Shown in pieces: positions 1 to 7,667 of a stretch of DNA of 64,000 nucleotides. This stretch comes from Tepidiforma thermophila (GTDB lineage Bacteria; Chloroflexota; Dehalococcoidia; Tepidiformales; Tepidiformaceae): positions 1,302,001-1,366,000 of the forward strand of contig NZ_PDJQ01000001.1 in assembly GCF_002563855.1 (NCBI RefSeq), given 5' to 3'. Below the pieces are notes generated by a model. That model had not been told where the DNA came from, made no database searches, and saw nothing but the letters and a program-made list of their open reading frames with translations. Position 1 is the first letter of the stretch. Each line of letters begins with the position of its first letter. Position numbers and translations under genes: made by a program.

Positions 1-183
1 CACCTGCCCGCGGCAGCCGAGCCCCCGGCCGATGCCCTGCGTCAGGCACGTCTTCCCGCTGCCGAGGTCCCCGCTGAGCAGCACAACGTCCCCGCGCCGC
101 AGGTGGCGCCCCAGCCGCTCCCCCAGCGCCCGCGTCTCCTCCTCGCTCGAAGAAGCCAGTTCGATTGCCACCTCTTCTGCCAT
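1..183 (-). CDS. tsaE: TsaE, tRNA N6-threonylcarbamoyladenosine ATPase subunit (partial, N-terminal 61 aa)
   Basis: This is the N-terminal part of a gene that runs off the left edge. The protein reads MAEEVAIELASSSEEETRAL and then a Walker A loop GDLGSGKT at residues 38-45, followed by a TQGI-R-LG segment. The GDLG(A/S)GKT loop and the TQGIARGLG-like continuation are typical of TsaE, the small ATPase that works with TsaB and TsaD to make the t6A modification on ANN-decoding tRNAs in the cytoplasm. The ATG at 181-183 is divergent from the XRE regulator, with about 194 bases between them. The C-terminal part cannot be seen, so intactness is unknown. Confidence 0.88.
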   Translation of the reverse strand, partial: MAEEVAIELASSSEEETRALGERLGRHLRRGDVVLLSGDLGSGKTCLTQGIGRGLGCRGQV

Positions 184-277
184 GAGGCCAGTATAGGCCC
201 CCGTTCGCTAACGCCCTAAGCCCGCCTTCGCTGCCATCAGCACCGCCATCCGCAATTGCGCAACCTTATGCGGCTGA

Positions 278-306
278 TTGACCACTAGGTAGCCGCTGGC
301 TACCTT
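278..306 (+). promoter_or_regulatory. Sigma-A-type promoter of the XRE regulator
   Basis: TTGACC at 278-283 and TACCTT at 301-306 are separated by exactly 17 bases. The same -10 sequence recurs in the T-box promoter at 7656-7661. It would start transcription near 313 and give a leader of about 65 bases before the regulator gene at 378. Confidence 0.7.
287..305. promoter_or_regulatory. Perfect inverted repeat inside the XRE promoter (probable operator)
   Basis: AGGTAGCC (287-294), a GCT spacer and GGCTACCT (298-305) form a perfect 8-3-8 palindrome. It fills the spacer between the -35 and -10 boxes and covers most of the -10. A dimeric HTH_3 protein such as the adjacent gene product would block polymerase when bound here. 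Autoregulation is an inference from position. Confidence 0.65.
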
Positions 307-377
307 GTCCCTGCAAACGCCTCGGCCACAGCCCACGGCGCCCCTATTCCACCGTCCCTACACGGAGTCCTGCACGC

Positions 378-761
378 ATGATGAGAACGTCCTCCGAAAC
401 CGGTAAGCCCCCTGTCTCCGCGAGCCTCGGGAGCCGCATCCGGGCAGCCCGCCGCGATGCCGGGATGAGCCAGGGCCAGCTCGCCCAGGCGCTCAACACC
501 ACCCAGAGCGCCATCAGCCTCTACGAAGCAGGCCAGCGCTCTGTCGGCATCGACATGCTCCTCAACGTCGCCCGCATCCTCAATCGCCCCCTCCACTACT
601 TCCTCGGCGAAGAGGGCGAGATGCTCTACGTCAAGGACAGCGAAATCGCCCAGCTCATCCAGGAACTGGAGCGCCACCCCGAAGACCTGCCCGAACTCCT
701 CCAGTACTGGAACTTCCTCCGCTGGCGCCGCATGTCCGCCAACGGCTCCGGCCGCCACTGA
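378..761 (+). CDS. XRE-family (HTH_3) transcriptional regulator
   Basis: A 127-residue DNA-binding protein. The Cro/CI-type helix-turn-helix covers about residues 17-72: LGSRIRAARRDAGMSQGQLA, then ALNTTQSAISLYEAGQR, where the recognition helix carries TQSAISLYE. The domain ends with a FLGEEGE motif, and a short acidic helical tail (about residues 85-120) may mediate dimerisation. There is no sensor or peptidase domain. Two ATG codons lie side by side at 378 and 381; I used the first. A promoter with an embedded palindrome lies upstream and a terminator hairpin follows at 790, so it looks like a single-gene unit that represses itself. Wider targets are unknown. Confidence 0.85.
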   Translation: MMRTSSETGKPPVSASLGSRIRAARRDAGMSQGQLAQALNTTQSAISLYEAGQRSVGIDMLLNVARILNRPLHYFLGEEGEMLYVKDSEIAQLIQELERHPEDLPELLQYWNFLRWRRMSANGSGRH

Positions 762-789
762 CCGACAGCCGGCTCACAACACCGCTGCG

Positions 790-815
790 ACAGCCGGGCC
801 CCTGCCCGGCTGTTT
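790..815 (+). terminator. Intrinsic terminator after the XRE gene
   Basis: ACAGCCGGGC (790-799), loop CCCT, GCCCGGCTGT (804-813), then TT. A perfect 10-bp stem with a short T-run, 29 bases past the stop codon. Confidence 0.7.
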
Positions 816-852
816 CGCCGTCCGGCCCAGTACCCTCACCGGAGGCCAACCC

Positions 853-1545
853 ATGCGCCGCCTCTGCGACCCCGCCGATGCCCGCCGTCTCCTCAACCCC
901 GGCCCCGTCGGCATCATCACCACCGCCTGGCGCGGCTATACCAACGCCGCCCCCATCGCCTGGATGACGCCGCTCTCCATCGACCCGCCCCGCCTCGGCG
1001 TCGTCGTCGCCCCCGAACGCCACACCGCCGCCATGATCCGCTTCAGCGGCGCCTTCGCCATCAACATCCCCGGCCCGTCCCTCCTCAAGCACACCGCCTT
1101 CCTCGGCTCCCTCACCGGCCTCGAAACCAACAAGCTCGAAGCCGCCGGCCTCGAGACCTTCGCCCCGCTCGTCATCGACGCGCCACTCATCCGCGACTGC
1201 CTCGCCTGGATCGAATGCCTCGTCCAGGACGCGATCAAGACCGGCGACCACACCCTCTTCGTCGCCGAGCCGGTCAAAGTCCAGGCCGACGACGAAGCCT
1301 ACGCCGGCCACTGGCTCCTCGCCTCCCGCGAGAAAAGCCCCCTCGTGTTCATCGGCGGCAACCGGTACGCCGTCATCGGTGACCCCCTCGAGGCCGTCAT
1401 CCACGTCGATGAACACGGCGCACTCATCGCCGAAACCCCCGAGGAGCGCGAAGCCCGCCTCGAGCGCGAAGCCCGGGAGGCCGAGCTCCGGCGCCTCGAA
1501 GGCGAGGAAGGCTACCGCCAGCGGCTCCAGGCAGAATCCGGGTGA
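853..1545 (+). CDS. Flavin reductase family (FMN-binding split barrel) protein
   Basis: A 230-residue protein of the flavin reductase/flavoredoxin type, which binds FMN and usually moves electrons from NAD(P)H to flavin or to a partner oxygenase. The N-terminal half carries the family pattern: GPVGIITTAW, then NAAPIAWMTPLSIDPPRLGV, then FAINIPGPSLL. The last 40 or so residues are a charged Glu/Arg helix rich in EERE-ARLERE repeats, probably a coiled coil beyond the core fold. GGAGG at 841-845 precedes the ATG by 7 bases. No partner monooxygenase is adjacent, so the substrate is unknown. It converges on citrate synthase across a hairpin. Confidence 0.8.
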   Translation: MRRLCDPADARRLLNPGPVGIITTAWRGYTNAAPIAWMTPLSIDPPRLGVVVAPERHTAAMIRFSGAFAINIPGPSLLKHTAFLGSLTGLETNKLEAAGLETFAPLVIDAPLIRDCLAWIECLVQDAIKTGDHTLFVAEPVKVQADDEAYAGHWLLASREKSPLVFIGGNRYAVIGDPLEAVIHVDEHGALIAETPEEREARLEREAREAELRRLEGEEGYRQRLQAESG

Positions 1546-1565
1546 GCCGTGCCCCGCAACAGCGA

Positions 1566-1597
1566 CGCGAGGCCGGCCGCATGCGACCGGCCTCGCG
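1566..1597. terminator. Bidirectional hairpin between the flavin reductase and citrate synthase genes
   Basis: CGCGAGGCCGG (1566-1576) and CCGGCCTCGCG (1587-1597) form an 11-bp perfect stem around a 10-base loop in the gap between two convergent genes. No T-run follows on either strand, so termination is inferred from stem strength and place. Confidence 0.55.
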
Positions 1598-1618
1598 GGC
1601 TGCTCGAAGTCTCCGGAG

Positions 1619-2752
1619 CTACCGCTGCTCGAGCGGCACGTACGGCCGCGGGTCCGCGCCCTCGTAGAGCGCGTTCGGCCGCACCAGCCGGTTGTCCGCA
1701 TACTGCTCCAGCAGGTGCGCCGTCCACCCCGCAATCCGCGACATCGCGAAGATCGGCGTGTACAGGTCGCTCGGGATGCCCAGCATCTTGTAAACCGACG
1801 CGCTGAAAAAGTCGACGTTCGGGTAGAGCGGCTTTCCCTCCAGCTTCTTCGCCAGGTAGTCCCGCAGCTTCAGCGAAAGGTCGAAGTACTTCCGGTCCGG
1901 CGATGTCGCCGCCAGCTTGTGCCCCAGCTGCTCGAGGATGATCGCCCGCGGGTCGGTCGTCTTGTACACGCGGTGCCCGATGCCCATCACCCGCTCGCCG
2001 CGGGCCAGCAGGTCGTCCACGTACCGCGGGATATTCTCCTCCGTGCCGATAGCCTCCAGCGTCCGGTAGACCGCCTCATTCGCGCCGCCGTGCAGCGGCC
2101 CCTTCAGCGTCCCAATCGCCGAGGCGATCGCCGAGTACATGTCGCTGAGCGTCGACGCGGTCACCAGCGCCGAGAAGGTCGAGGCATTCATCTCGTGCTC
2201 GGCGTGCAGGATCATCGCCACGTCGAACACCCGCGCCTCGAGCTCGTTCGGCTCCTCGCCCTTCAGCATCCAGAGGAAATTCGCCGCATGCCCGAGGTCA
2301 TCCCTCGGCGGCACAGGGTCGAGCCCCTGCCGGAGCCGGTGATACTGCGCCAGCACCGTCGGCATCCGCGCCGTCAGAAGCGCCGCTGTTTTCTTCAGCT
2401 GCTCCTGCGAAAGGTCGCTGGACTTCGGATCCAGCGCCCCCGCGATAATCACCGAGATCTCCAGCGCCCGCATCGGCCGGATTTTGCCGACGATCTCCCG
2501 CTGCACCCTGGCGTTCAGGTCCGAAAGCGGCCGCTCCCGCCGAAGGTCCGCCTTCAGCTGCTCCAGCTCATCCCGCGTCGGCAGCCGCAGGTTCCACAGG
2601 AGGAACGCCGTCTCCTCGAACGTCGAATGCTCTGCCAGGTCGAAAATGTTGTACCCGGCGTAGATCAGCTCGCCCTTCTGGCCGTCGATCCGGCACAGCT
2701 TCGTCGCTGTGACGTTGACGCCTTCGAGCCCCCGTGCAATCACCTCGGTCAC
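1619..2752 (-). CDS. gltA: Citrate synthase
   Basis: A 377-residue enzyme that condenses acetyl-CoA and oxaloacetate to citrate at the entry of the TCA cycle. The family landmarks are in order: GPLHGGANEAV with the first catalytic His, GIGHRVYKTTDPRA with the oxaloacetate-binding His and Arg, and NVDFFSASVYKMLGIP carrying the catalytic Asp. The C-terminus has the IFAMSRIAGWTAHLLEQ signature. The length matches the short type I dimeric citrate synthases of Gram-positive and thermophilic bacteria. A 2-methylcitrate synthase activity cannot be excluded by sequence alone. The start is GTG at 2750-2752 with GAGGGGG 8 bases upstream. NAD synthetase lies upstream on the same strand with a separate promoter-like element between them. 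Confidence 0.95.
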   Translation of the reverse strand: MTEVIARGLEGVNVTATKLCRIDGQKGELIYAGYNIFDLAEHSTFEETAFLLWNLRLPTRDELEQLKADLRRERPLSDLNARVQREIVGKIRPMRALEISVIIAGALDPKSSDLSQEQLKKTAALLTARMPTVLAQYHRLRQGLDPVPPRDDLGHAANFLWMLKGEEPNELEARVFDVAMILHAEHEMNASTFSALVTASTLSDMYSAIASAIGTLKGPLHGGANEAVYRTLEAIGTEENIPRYVDDLLARGERVMGIGHRVYKTTDPRAIILEQLGHKLAATSPDRKYFDLSLKLRDYLAKKLEGKPLYPNVDFFSASVYKMLGIPSDLYTPIFAMSRIAGWTAHLLEQYADNRLVRPNALYEGADPRPYVPLEQR

Positions 2753-2782
2753 GTGCCTACCCCCTCGCGGCGGAACCCGCAG

Positions 2783-2813
2783 ATTGTATACACTCGTTGC
2801 CGCACCGATCCTA
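2783..2813 (-). promoter_or_regulatory. Putative promoter of citrate synthase
   Basis: Read on the minus strand, an AT-rich TATACAAT run (plus 2783-2790) stands out in an otherwise GC-rich gap and gives a -10 about 30-35 bases before the start codon. The best -35 candidate is TAGGAT (plus 2808-2813), a weak match. Confidence 0.4.
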
Positions 2814-2844
2814 CCACGCCCGCACCCCGCCGTGCGTAATCCGC

Positions 2845-4575
2845 TCAGCGGTACTTCGCGGCCAGCGGAAGCCGCCGGTCCCGCCCGAACGCCCGCGGCG
2901 TGATCTTCACGCCCGGCGCCGCCTGCCGCCGCTTGTACTCATTCCGGTCCACCATCCGCACCACCCGCTCCACCGTCGCCCGCTCGAACCCCATCGCCAC
3001 AATCTCGTCCACCGTCCGGTCGTCCTCCACGTACGCCTCAAGGATTGGATCCAGCACCTCATACGGCGGCAGCGAATCCTGGTCGAGCTGCCCCGGCCGC
3101 AGCTCAGCGCTCGGCGGCTTCGTAATCGACCGCTCCGGGATCCACGGCTTCCCCGCCCGCGCGTTTCGCCACCGCGCCAGCCGGTACACCAGCGTTTTCG
3201 GCACATCCTTCAGCACCGCATAGCCGCCCGCCATGTCGCCATACAGCGTCGCGTACCCCGTCGCCATCTCGCTCTTGTTCCCGGTCGTCAGCACAATGGC
3301 GCCCGTCTTGTTCGAAAGCGTCATCAGCACATTCCCGCGCTGCCGCGCCTGCAGGTTCTCCTCCGCCGTCCCCGGGTCCGATCCTTCGAACACGTCCGCC
3401 AGCATCTCCAGCATTGCCGCATGGGCCGGCTCGATCGGGATCGTCAGGAACCGGATGCCGAGGTTCTCCGCCAGCGCCCGCGCATCCGCCTTGCTGTGCT
3501 CGCTCGAATACCGGCTCGGCATCGAAACGCCAATCACCCGCTCCGCCCCGATCGCATCAACTGCAACCGCCGCAACGACCGCCGAGTCAATCCCGCCCGA
3601 AAGGCCGACGATCGCCTCCCCGAAGCCCGTCTTCCGCAGGTAGTCGCGCGTCGCCAGCACCAGCGCCGACCACACCTCCTCCTCCTCACCCATCAGCTCC
3701 GCGACCGGCCCCCCGGCGGCGGGCTCACGGCTCGTCTCCAGCGCCGTCCGCAGGTCCACGAACTCCGCGCCTGTCTCCCAGTCCCGCGCCCGAAGCTCCA
3801 CGCGCCGCCGCGGGTCGTGCAGCCGCCGCTGCGCCACCTCGTCGAGGTCCACGTCCACCACCAGCAGCTCCTCCGCAAATTGCCGCGCCCGGGCCACCAC
3901 CCGCCCCTCCGCGTCCATCACCACCGACGCCCCATCGAATACCAGCTCGTCCTGCCCGCCCACTGCGTTCAGGTACGCCACCGCAATGCTGTTGTCGGCC
4001 GCCCGCGTGGCGAGCATCCGCTCCCGCTCCCGCGCCTTCCCCCGGTGATACGGCGAAGCGTTGATATTGATGCACAGCTCGGCGCCCGCCAGCGCCATCG
4101 CATCCAGCGGCGCCCCCGGGTACCAGATGTCCTCGCAGATGCTCACCCCGAACCGCACTCCGCCCGCCCGGTACACCGCCGTCCGCCGCCCGGCCCGGAA
4201 GTACCGTTCCTCGTCGAACACCCCGTAGTTCGGCAGCCGCTGCTTGTCGTACGTATCAACCCACCGCCCGTCTGCAAACACGGCCGCCGCGTTGTACGCG
4301 TCGTCGTCCCGCCAGTCCACAAACCCGACCACCGCCACCAGCCCGTGGGTCGCCTCCGCCAGCTCCGCCGCCGCCTCGCGCGACGCCTCGCAGAACGACC
4401 GCCGCAGCACCAGGTCCTCCGGCGGATACCCGGTGACCGCCAGCTCGGGGAACGCTACCACGTCGCAGCCCGCTGCCCGCGCCGCCGCCAGCTGCTCCCG
4501 GATCTTCGCCGTATTCCCCTCGAGGTCTCCCACCGTTGTGTTGATCTGCGCCAGTCCCAGCCGCAGCGCCTTCAT
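2845..4575 (-). CDS. nadE: Glutamine-dependent NAD+ synthetase
   Basis: A 576-residue two-domain enzyme that amidates deamido-NAD to NAD with glutamine-derived ammonia and ATP. The N-terminal nitrilase-type glutaminase (about 1-260) has the Glu at AFPELAVTGYPPEDLV, a Lys in the KQRLPNYGVFDEERYF segment and the nucleophilic Cys in GVSICEDIWYPG. The C-terminal synthetase has the PP-loop GLSGGIDSAVVAAV, then MPSRYSSEHS, and LTTGNKSEMATGYATLYGD. The ATG at 4573-4575 follows GGCGAGGAGGCGACG, so I rejected an upstream in-frame start at 4632 that would add 19 residues resembling no NadE N-terminus. It ends 92 bases before citrate synthase on the same strand. Confidence 0.95.
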   Translation of the reverse strand: MKALRLGLAQINTTVGDLEGNTAKIREQLAAARAAGCDVVAFPELAVTGYPPEDLVLRRSFCEASREAAAELAEATHGLVAVVGFVDWRDDDAYNAAAVFADGRWVDTYDKQRLPNYGVFDEERYFRAGRRTAVYRAGGVRFGVSICEDIWYPGAPLDAMALAGAELCININASPYHRGKARERERMLATRAADNSIAVAYLNAVGGQDELVFDGASVVMDAEGRVVARARQFAEELLVVDVDLDEVAQRRLHDPRRRVELRARDWETGAEFVDLRTALETSREPAAGGPVAELMGEEEEVWSALVLATRDYLRKTGFGEAIVGLSGGIDSAVVAAVAVDAIGAERVIGVSMPSRYSSEHSKADARALAENLGIRFLTIPIEPAHAAMLEMLADVFEGSDPGTAEENLQARQRGNVLMTLSNKTGAIVLTTGNKSEMATGYATLYGDMAGGYAVLKDVPKTLVYRLARWRNARAGKPWIPERSITKPPSAELRPGQLDQDSLPPYEVLDPILEAYVEDDRTVDEIVAMGFERATVERVVRMVDRNEYKRRQAAPGVKITPRAFGRDRRLPLAAKYR

Positions 4576-4709
4576 CGTCGCCTCCTCGCCGCGAGTATAT
4601 GCCCCGGCCACCCTGTGGGCCGGTGCGCGCATCCGGGTCTCTGCCGCCCCGAATCAGGGTTTCGCCTAGGCGCTCCTCCCGATTCACGCCGGCCCCCACC
4701 TCTGCCAAT

Positions 4710-4732
4710 CTCAAACCCGGCGGGGTTTCGAG
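4710..4732 (+). other. Small hairpin abutting the ribosome-binding site of the zinc-ribbon gene
   Basis: CTCAAACCC, loop GGCG, GGGTTT-C-GAG forms a stem with one bulged C. Its 3' GAG merges into the GAGGTAGGGAG ribosome-binding region at about 4730-4740. It could tune translation or be the end of an upstream leader; nothing beyond the fold supports either. Confidence 0.35.
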
Positions 4733-4740
4733 GTAGGGAG

Positions 4741-4932
4741 ATGACTCGAAACACCAGTTCCTTCAGCCCCTGCCCGCTCTGCGGGCGCCAGGCGCGCGCA
4801 CACTCGCGCATCCTCATCGCCGATGTCGAACCCATCGGCACGCGCCGGACCAGCTACGCGACCGTGATTTGTCGAGATTGCGCGTTCGCGATGGTCCTCC
4901 GCTCCGAGGCAGCAGCTATGCGCGCCAGCTAA
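4741..4932 (+). CDS. Small CxxC zinc-ribbon protein, function unknown
   Basis: A 63-residue protein with two metal-binding knuckles, CPLCG at residues 11-15 and CRDC at about 46-49, separated by a strand-rich segment ILIADVEPIG. This is the layout of a minimal zinc ribbon. It has a good ribosome-binding site, GAGGTAGGGAG directly before the ATG, and sits alone in a 450-base gap between nadE (opposite strand) and glgC. A hairpin follows the stop. I do not recognise a named family. Zinc binding is inferred from the four cysteines, and a nucleic-acid or adaptor role would be a guess. Confidence 0.55.
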   Translation: MTRNTSSFSPCPLCGRQARAHSRILIADVEPIGTRRTSYATVICRDCAFAMVLRSEAAAMRAS

Positions 4933-4947
4933 CCCGGGCCCCTCGCA

Positions 4948-4981
4948 GGCAGCCGGTCCCCGGTTTCGGGGGCCGGCTGCC
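4948..4981 (+). terminator. Strong hairpin after the zinc-ribbon gene
   Basis: GGCAGCCGG (4948-4956) pairs with CCGGCTGCC (4973-4981), with an inner CCCC/GGGG stem around GGTTTC. It lies 16 bases past the stop. No T-run follows. A TAGAAT box at 4987-4992 right after it may be the -10 of glgC. Confidence 0.55.
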
Positions 4982-5023
4982 GCCCGTAGAATGGGTCGTA
5001 ACCCCGGCGGCAGGAGGCAGCCC

Positions 5024-6313
5024 GTGAACGACGTCCTCGCGATGATCCTCGCCGGCGGACAGGGCGACCGGCTCTCCATCCTCTCCGAGCAGCGCGCCAA
5101 GCCTGCCGTCGTCTTCGGCGGCAACTACCGCATCATCGATTTCGTCCTCTCCAACTGCGCCAACAGCGACATCAGCAAGCTCGCCGTCCTCACCCAGTAC
5201 CGCCCGCGCTCGCTCTTCAACCATATCGGCGCCGGCAGGCCCTGGGGCTACGACACCCCCGAGGGCGGCATCCAGATCCTCCAGCCCTACCTCGGCAAAG
5301 CCGACGCCGACTGGTACCAGGGCACCGCCGACGCCGTCTACCAAAACCTCTACGTCATCGAAGAAGCCCGCGTCCGCGAAATCCTCATCCTCGCCGGCGA
5401 CCATATCTACCTCACCTCCTACCGCAACCTCGTCGCCTACCACCGCTCCCAGGGCGCCGACGCCACTGTCGCCGTCTACAGTGTCCCCCGCAGCGAAGCC
5501 CACCGCTTCGGCGTTCTCGACCTCGACCCCTCCGGCCGCGTCATCGACTTTCAGGAGAAGCCCAAAGAGCCTCGCGGCTCCTGGATCTCCATGGGCATCT
5601 ACGTCTTCAACAAAGATGTCCTCGTCGAACAGCTCCAGGCCGACGCCGACCTCGGCGAAGCCAGCTCCCACGACTTCGGCAAAGACATCATCCCCCGCAT
5701 GTTCCGCACCCACCGCGTCTTCGGCTACCAGTACCACGACTACTGGCGCGATGTCGGCACCATCGAATCCTACTGGGCCGCCCACATGGACCTCCTCCAG
5801 CCCAACCCCCCGCTCGACCTCGAAGACCCCGACCTGAAGCTCCGCACCGCCGGCTCCATCCCCCCGCCGGCGCGCTTCGGCCCCAACGCCCGCGTCACCG
5901 AGTCGCTCATCTCTCCCTCTGCCCGCATCGACGGCGAGGTCTACCGCTCCGTCATCTCCCCCGGCGTCGTCATCGAACCCGGCGCCGTCGTCCGCGAATC
6001 CATCATCCAGCACCGCTGCGTCATCCGCTCCGGCACCGTCATCGACCGCTGCATCCTCGATAAAGAGGTCTCCGTCGGCGCCGGCTGCGTCATCGGCACC
6101 GGCGACCCGAACATCCCCAACCGCGAGCGGCCCGATATCGTCAACACCGGCATCTCCATCATCGGGAAGCGCGCCACCATCCCCTCCGGCCTCCGCATCG
6201 GCCGCAACGTCGTCGTCGGCCCCGGCGTCCACGAAGAACTCGCCGACCTCAAAGAACTCGAATCCGGCGCCTCCGTCCACCCCACCCACATCCCCCTCCA
6301 CCTCTTCGTCTGA
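5024..6313 (+). CDS. glgC: Glucose-1-phosphate adenylyltransferase
   Basis: A 429-residue ADP-glucose pyrophosphorylase, the committing step of glycogen synthesis. The N-terminal nucleotidyltransferase domain has AMILAGGQGDRL at residues 6-17, then KPAVVFGGNYRIIDFVLSNC, and WYQGTADAVYQNL. The middle has the DFQEKPKEP sugar-phosphate Lys motif and YWRDVGTIESYW. The C-terminal third is a left-handed beta-helix of hexapeptide repeats (SPSARI, SPGVVI, PGAVV and so on), as in allosteric GlgC. The start is GTG at 5024 with AGGAGG seven bases upstream; the ATG at 4991 lies before that site and is rejected. No other glycogen gene is adjacent, and DUF2203 overlaps its stop by one base. Confidence 0.93.
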   Translation: MNDVLAMILAGGQGDRLSILSEQRAKPAVVFGGNYRIIDFVLSNCANSDISKLAVLTQYRPRSLFNHIGAGRPWGYDTPEGGIQILQPYLGKADADWYQGTADAVYQNLYVIEEARVREILILAGDHIYLTSYRNLVAYHRSQGADATVAVYSVPRSEAHRFGVLDLDPSGRVIDFQEKPKEPRGSWISMGIYVFNKDVLVEQLQADADLGEASSHDFGKDIIPRMFRTHRVFGYQYHDYWRDVGTIESYWAAHMDLLQPNPPLDLEDPDLKLRTAGSIPPPARFGPNARVTESLISPSARIDGEVYRSVISPGVVIEPGAVVRESIIQHRCVIRSGTVIDRCILDKEVSVGAGCVIGTGDPNIPNRERPDIVNTGISIIGKRATIPSGLRIGRNVVVGPGVHEELADLKELESGASVHPTHIPLHLFV

Positions 6314-6717
6314 TGCCGCCCGCCATGCGCCTCTTCACGCTCGAAGAAGCACGCGCCACCCTCCCTGAGGTCATCCCCATCCTCGAACGGCTCCGGCAGG
6401 CCTCCCTCGAACTCCGCGCCATCGCCGCCGCCCGGGCTGCCGCCGCCCGCGGCGCCACCGCCGACGGCCACGACCTCGCCGCGCCCTTTGCCGCCGCCGA
6501 GTCCGACCCCGCCGGTCCCCTCCGCGCCGCCATCCGCGCCGCCATCGAAGCGCTCGAAGCCCGCGGCATCGAACTCAAAGACCCCGCCCGCGGCCTCATC
6601 GACTTCCCCCACCGCCGCGGTGACCGCATCGTCTACCTCTGCTACGAGCTCGGCGAACCCACCATCACCAGCTGGCACGACGTCGACGCCGGCTACGCCG
6701 GCCGCCAGCCGCTCTGA
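6313..6717 (+). CDS. DUF2203 family protein
   Basis: A 134-residue protein matching the DUF2203 pattern: an N-terminal FTLEEARATLPEVIPILERL helix, a long Ala-rich helix, then GLIDFPHRRGDRIVYLCYELGEP and a closing WHDVDAGYAGRQPL. The GLIDFP, CWxLGEP-like and WHD-DAG-AGR-P blocks are the diagnostic parts. The function of the family is unknown. The start codon overlaps the glgC stop as TGATG, so it is translationally coupled to glgC; a second in-frame ATG four codons later (6325) is also possible. There are no signal peptide or metal-binding motifs. Pairing with glgC may be chance. Confidence 0.8.
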   Translation: MPPAMRLFTLEEARATLPEVIPILERLRQASLELRAIAAARAAAARGATADGHDLAAPFAAAESDPAGPLRAAIRAAIEALEARGIELKDPARGLIDFPHRRGDRIVYLCYELGEPTITSWHDVDAGYAGRQPL

Positions 6718-6741
6718 CCGTTCCCCCGGACTCCCTATAAT
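6714..6741 (+). promoter_or_regulatory. Promoter of the alpha/beta hydrolase gene
   Basis: A perfect TATAAT at 6736-6741 lies 16 bases after CTGACC at 6714-6719, overlapping the end of the DUF2203 gene. The start codon at 6771 follows a GGGAG site. Confidence 0.65.
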
Positions 6742-6770
6742 CCCGCCAACCACCCCGCGGGAGCCGCAGC

Positions 6771-7619
6771 ATGTCCACCGTCTACCCCGTGCGCGATATC
6801 TTCGTCCAGGCGAACGGCCTCCGGCATCACCTCCTCGCCCGCGGCGCCCCCGGCGCACCCGTCGTCCTCATGATCCACGGCCTCGCCGGCCAGGCCCACA
6901 CCTTCGACGCCATCGCCAACATCCTCGCCGCCCGCTACCACGTCTACTGCCTCGACGTCCGCGGCCGCGGCGAATCCGAATGGGGCCCGCCCGACCAGTA
7001 CAACATCGACACCTACGTCGAAGACCTCGAAGCCGTCCGCGAGGCCCTCGGCCTCCAGCGCTTCGCCCTCGTCGGCACCTCCATGGGCGGCCTCATCACC
7101 ATGCAGTACGCCCCACGCTTCCCCGAACGGGTTTCGCGCGCCGTCCTCAACGATATCGGCCCCGAAATCGACCCCGCCGGCCTCCAGCGCATCCTCGCCT
7201 ACGTCCAGAACGCCCCTGAGATGTTCGCCGACCTCAAAGCCGTCGTCCGCTACTACCGCGAACACTACGCCCCTATGGTCGCCCACCTCAACGACGACCA
7301 GCTCGCCGAGTTCGCCCGCTACAACGTCCGCCGCTCCGATTCCGGCGTTTACGTCTGGAAGATGGACCCCGCCGTCCGCACCGCCCCCCCGAAACCCCCG
7401 GCCCTCGACCCGTGGGACGCCTTCCGCGCCATGGAGTGCCCCGTGCTCATCATCCGCGGCGCCCAGAGCGACGTCCTCTCCGCCGAGACGGCCCGCAAAA
7501 TGCTCGAGGCGAACCCCCGCGCCCGCCTCGTTGAAGTCCCCGGCGTCGGCCACGCCCCGCTCCTTGTCGAGCCGGAGGCCCGGAAGGCCCTCGAAACCTT
7601 CCTCGCCGAAGGCGCCTGA
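6771..7619 (+). CDS. Alpha/beta-hydrolase fold protein
   Basis: A 282-residue hydrolase of the esterase/lipase or meta-cleavage-product group. It shows the oxyanion HGLAGQ segment near residue 38, the DVRGRGES strand-loop, the nucleophile elbow GTSMGG at about residues 103-108, an Asp-bearing strand near LIIRGAQSDVLS and a catalytic His in GVGHAPLL near the C-terminus, so the Ser-Asp-His triad appears complete. The lid region between residues 130 and 200 is helical with several Tyr. There is no signal peptide, so it is cytoplasmic. It has its own TATAAT promoter and directly precedes the trp T-box promoter. The substrate cannot be told from sequence. Confidence 0.85.
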   Translation: MSTVYPVRDIFVQANGLRHHLLARGAPGAPVVLMIHGLAGQAHTFDAIANILAARYHVYCLDVRGRGESEWGPPDQYNIDTYVEDLEAVREALGLQRFALVGTSMGGLITMQYAPRFPERVSRAVLNDIGPEIDPAGLQRILAYVQNAPEMFADLKAVVRYYREHYAPMVAHLNDDQLAEFARYNVRRSDSGVYVWKMDPAVRTAPPKPPALDPWDAFRAMECPVLIIRGAQSDVLSAETARKMLEANPRARLVEVPGVGHAPLLVEPEARKALETFLAEGA

Positions 7620-7632
7620 GGCCGCCCTCCCG

Positions 7633-7661
7633 TTGACAGCCGTCCGCCGCCGTCCTACCTT
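7633..7661 (+). promoter_or_regulatory. Consensus promoter of the trp supraoperon
   Basis: TTGACA at 7633-7638 and TACCTT at 7656-7661 are spaced by 17 bases, the best -35 in this window. Transcription would start near 7668, just before the T-box leader. Confidence 0.85.
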
Positions 7662-7667
7662 GAGCAC

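Noticed and set aside
2734-4932. Very long open frames opposite nadE, glgC, IlvB, metK, mfd, TrpE and others (for example 2734-4932 plus, 4916-6301 minus, 29257-30834 minus, 40447-43104 minus)
   Set aside because: Low-complexity Arg/Pro/Ala or Asp/Gly/Val peptides on the complementary or shifted frames of clear genes; expected by GC-rich codon use.
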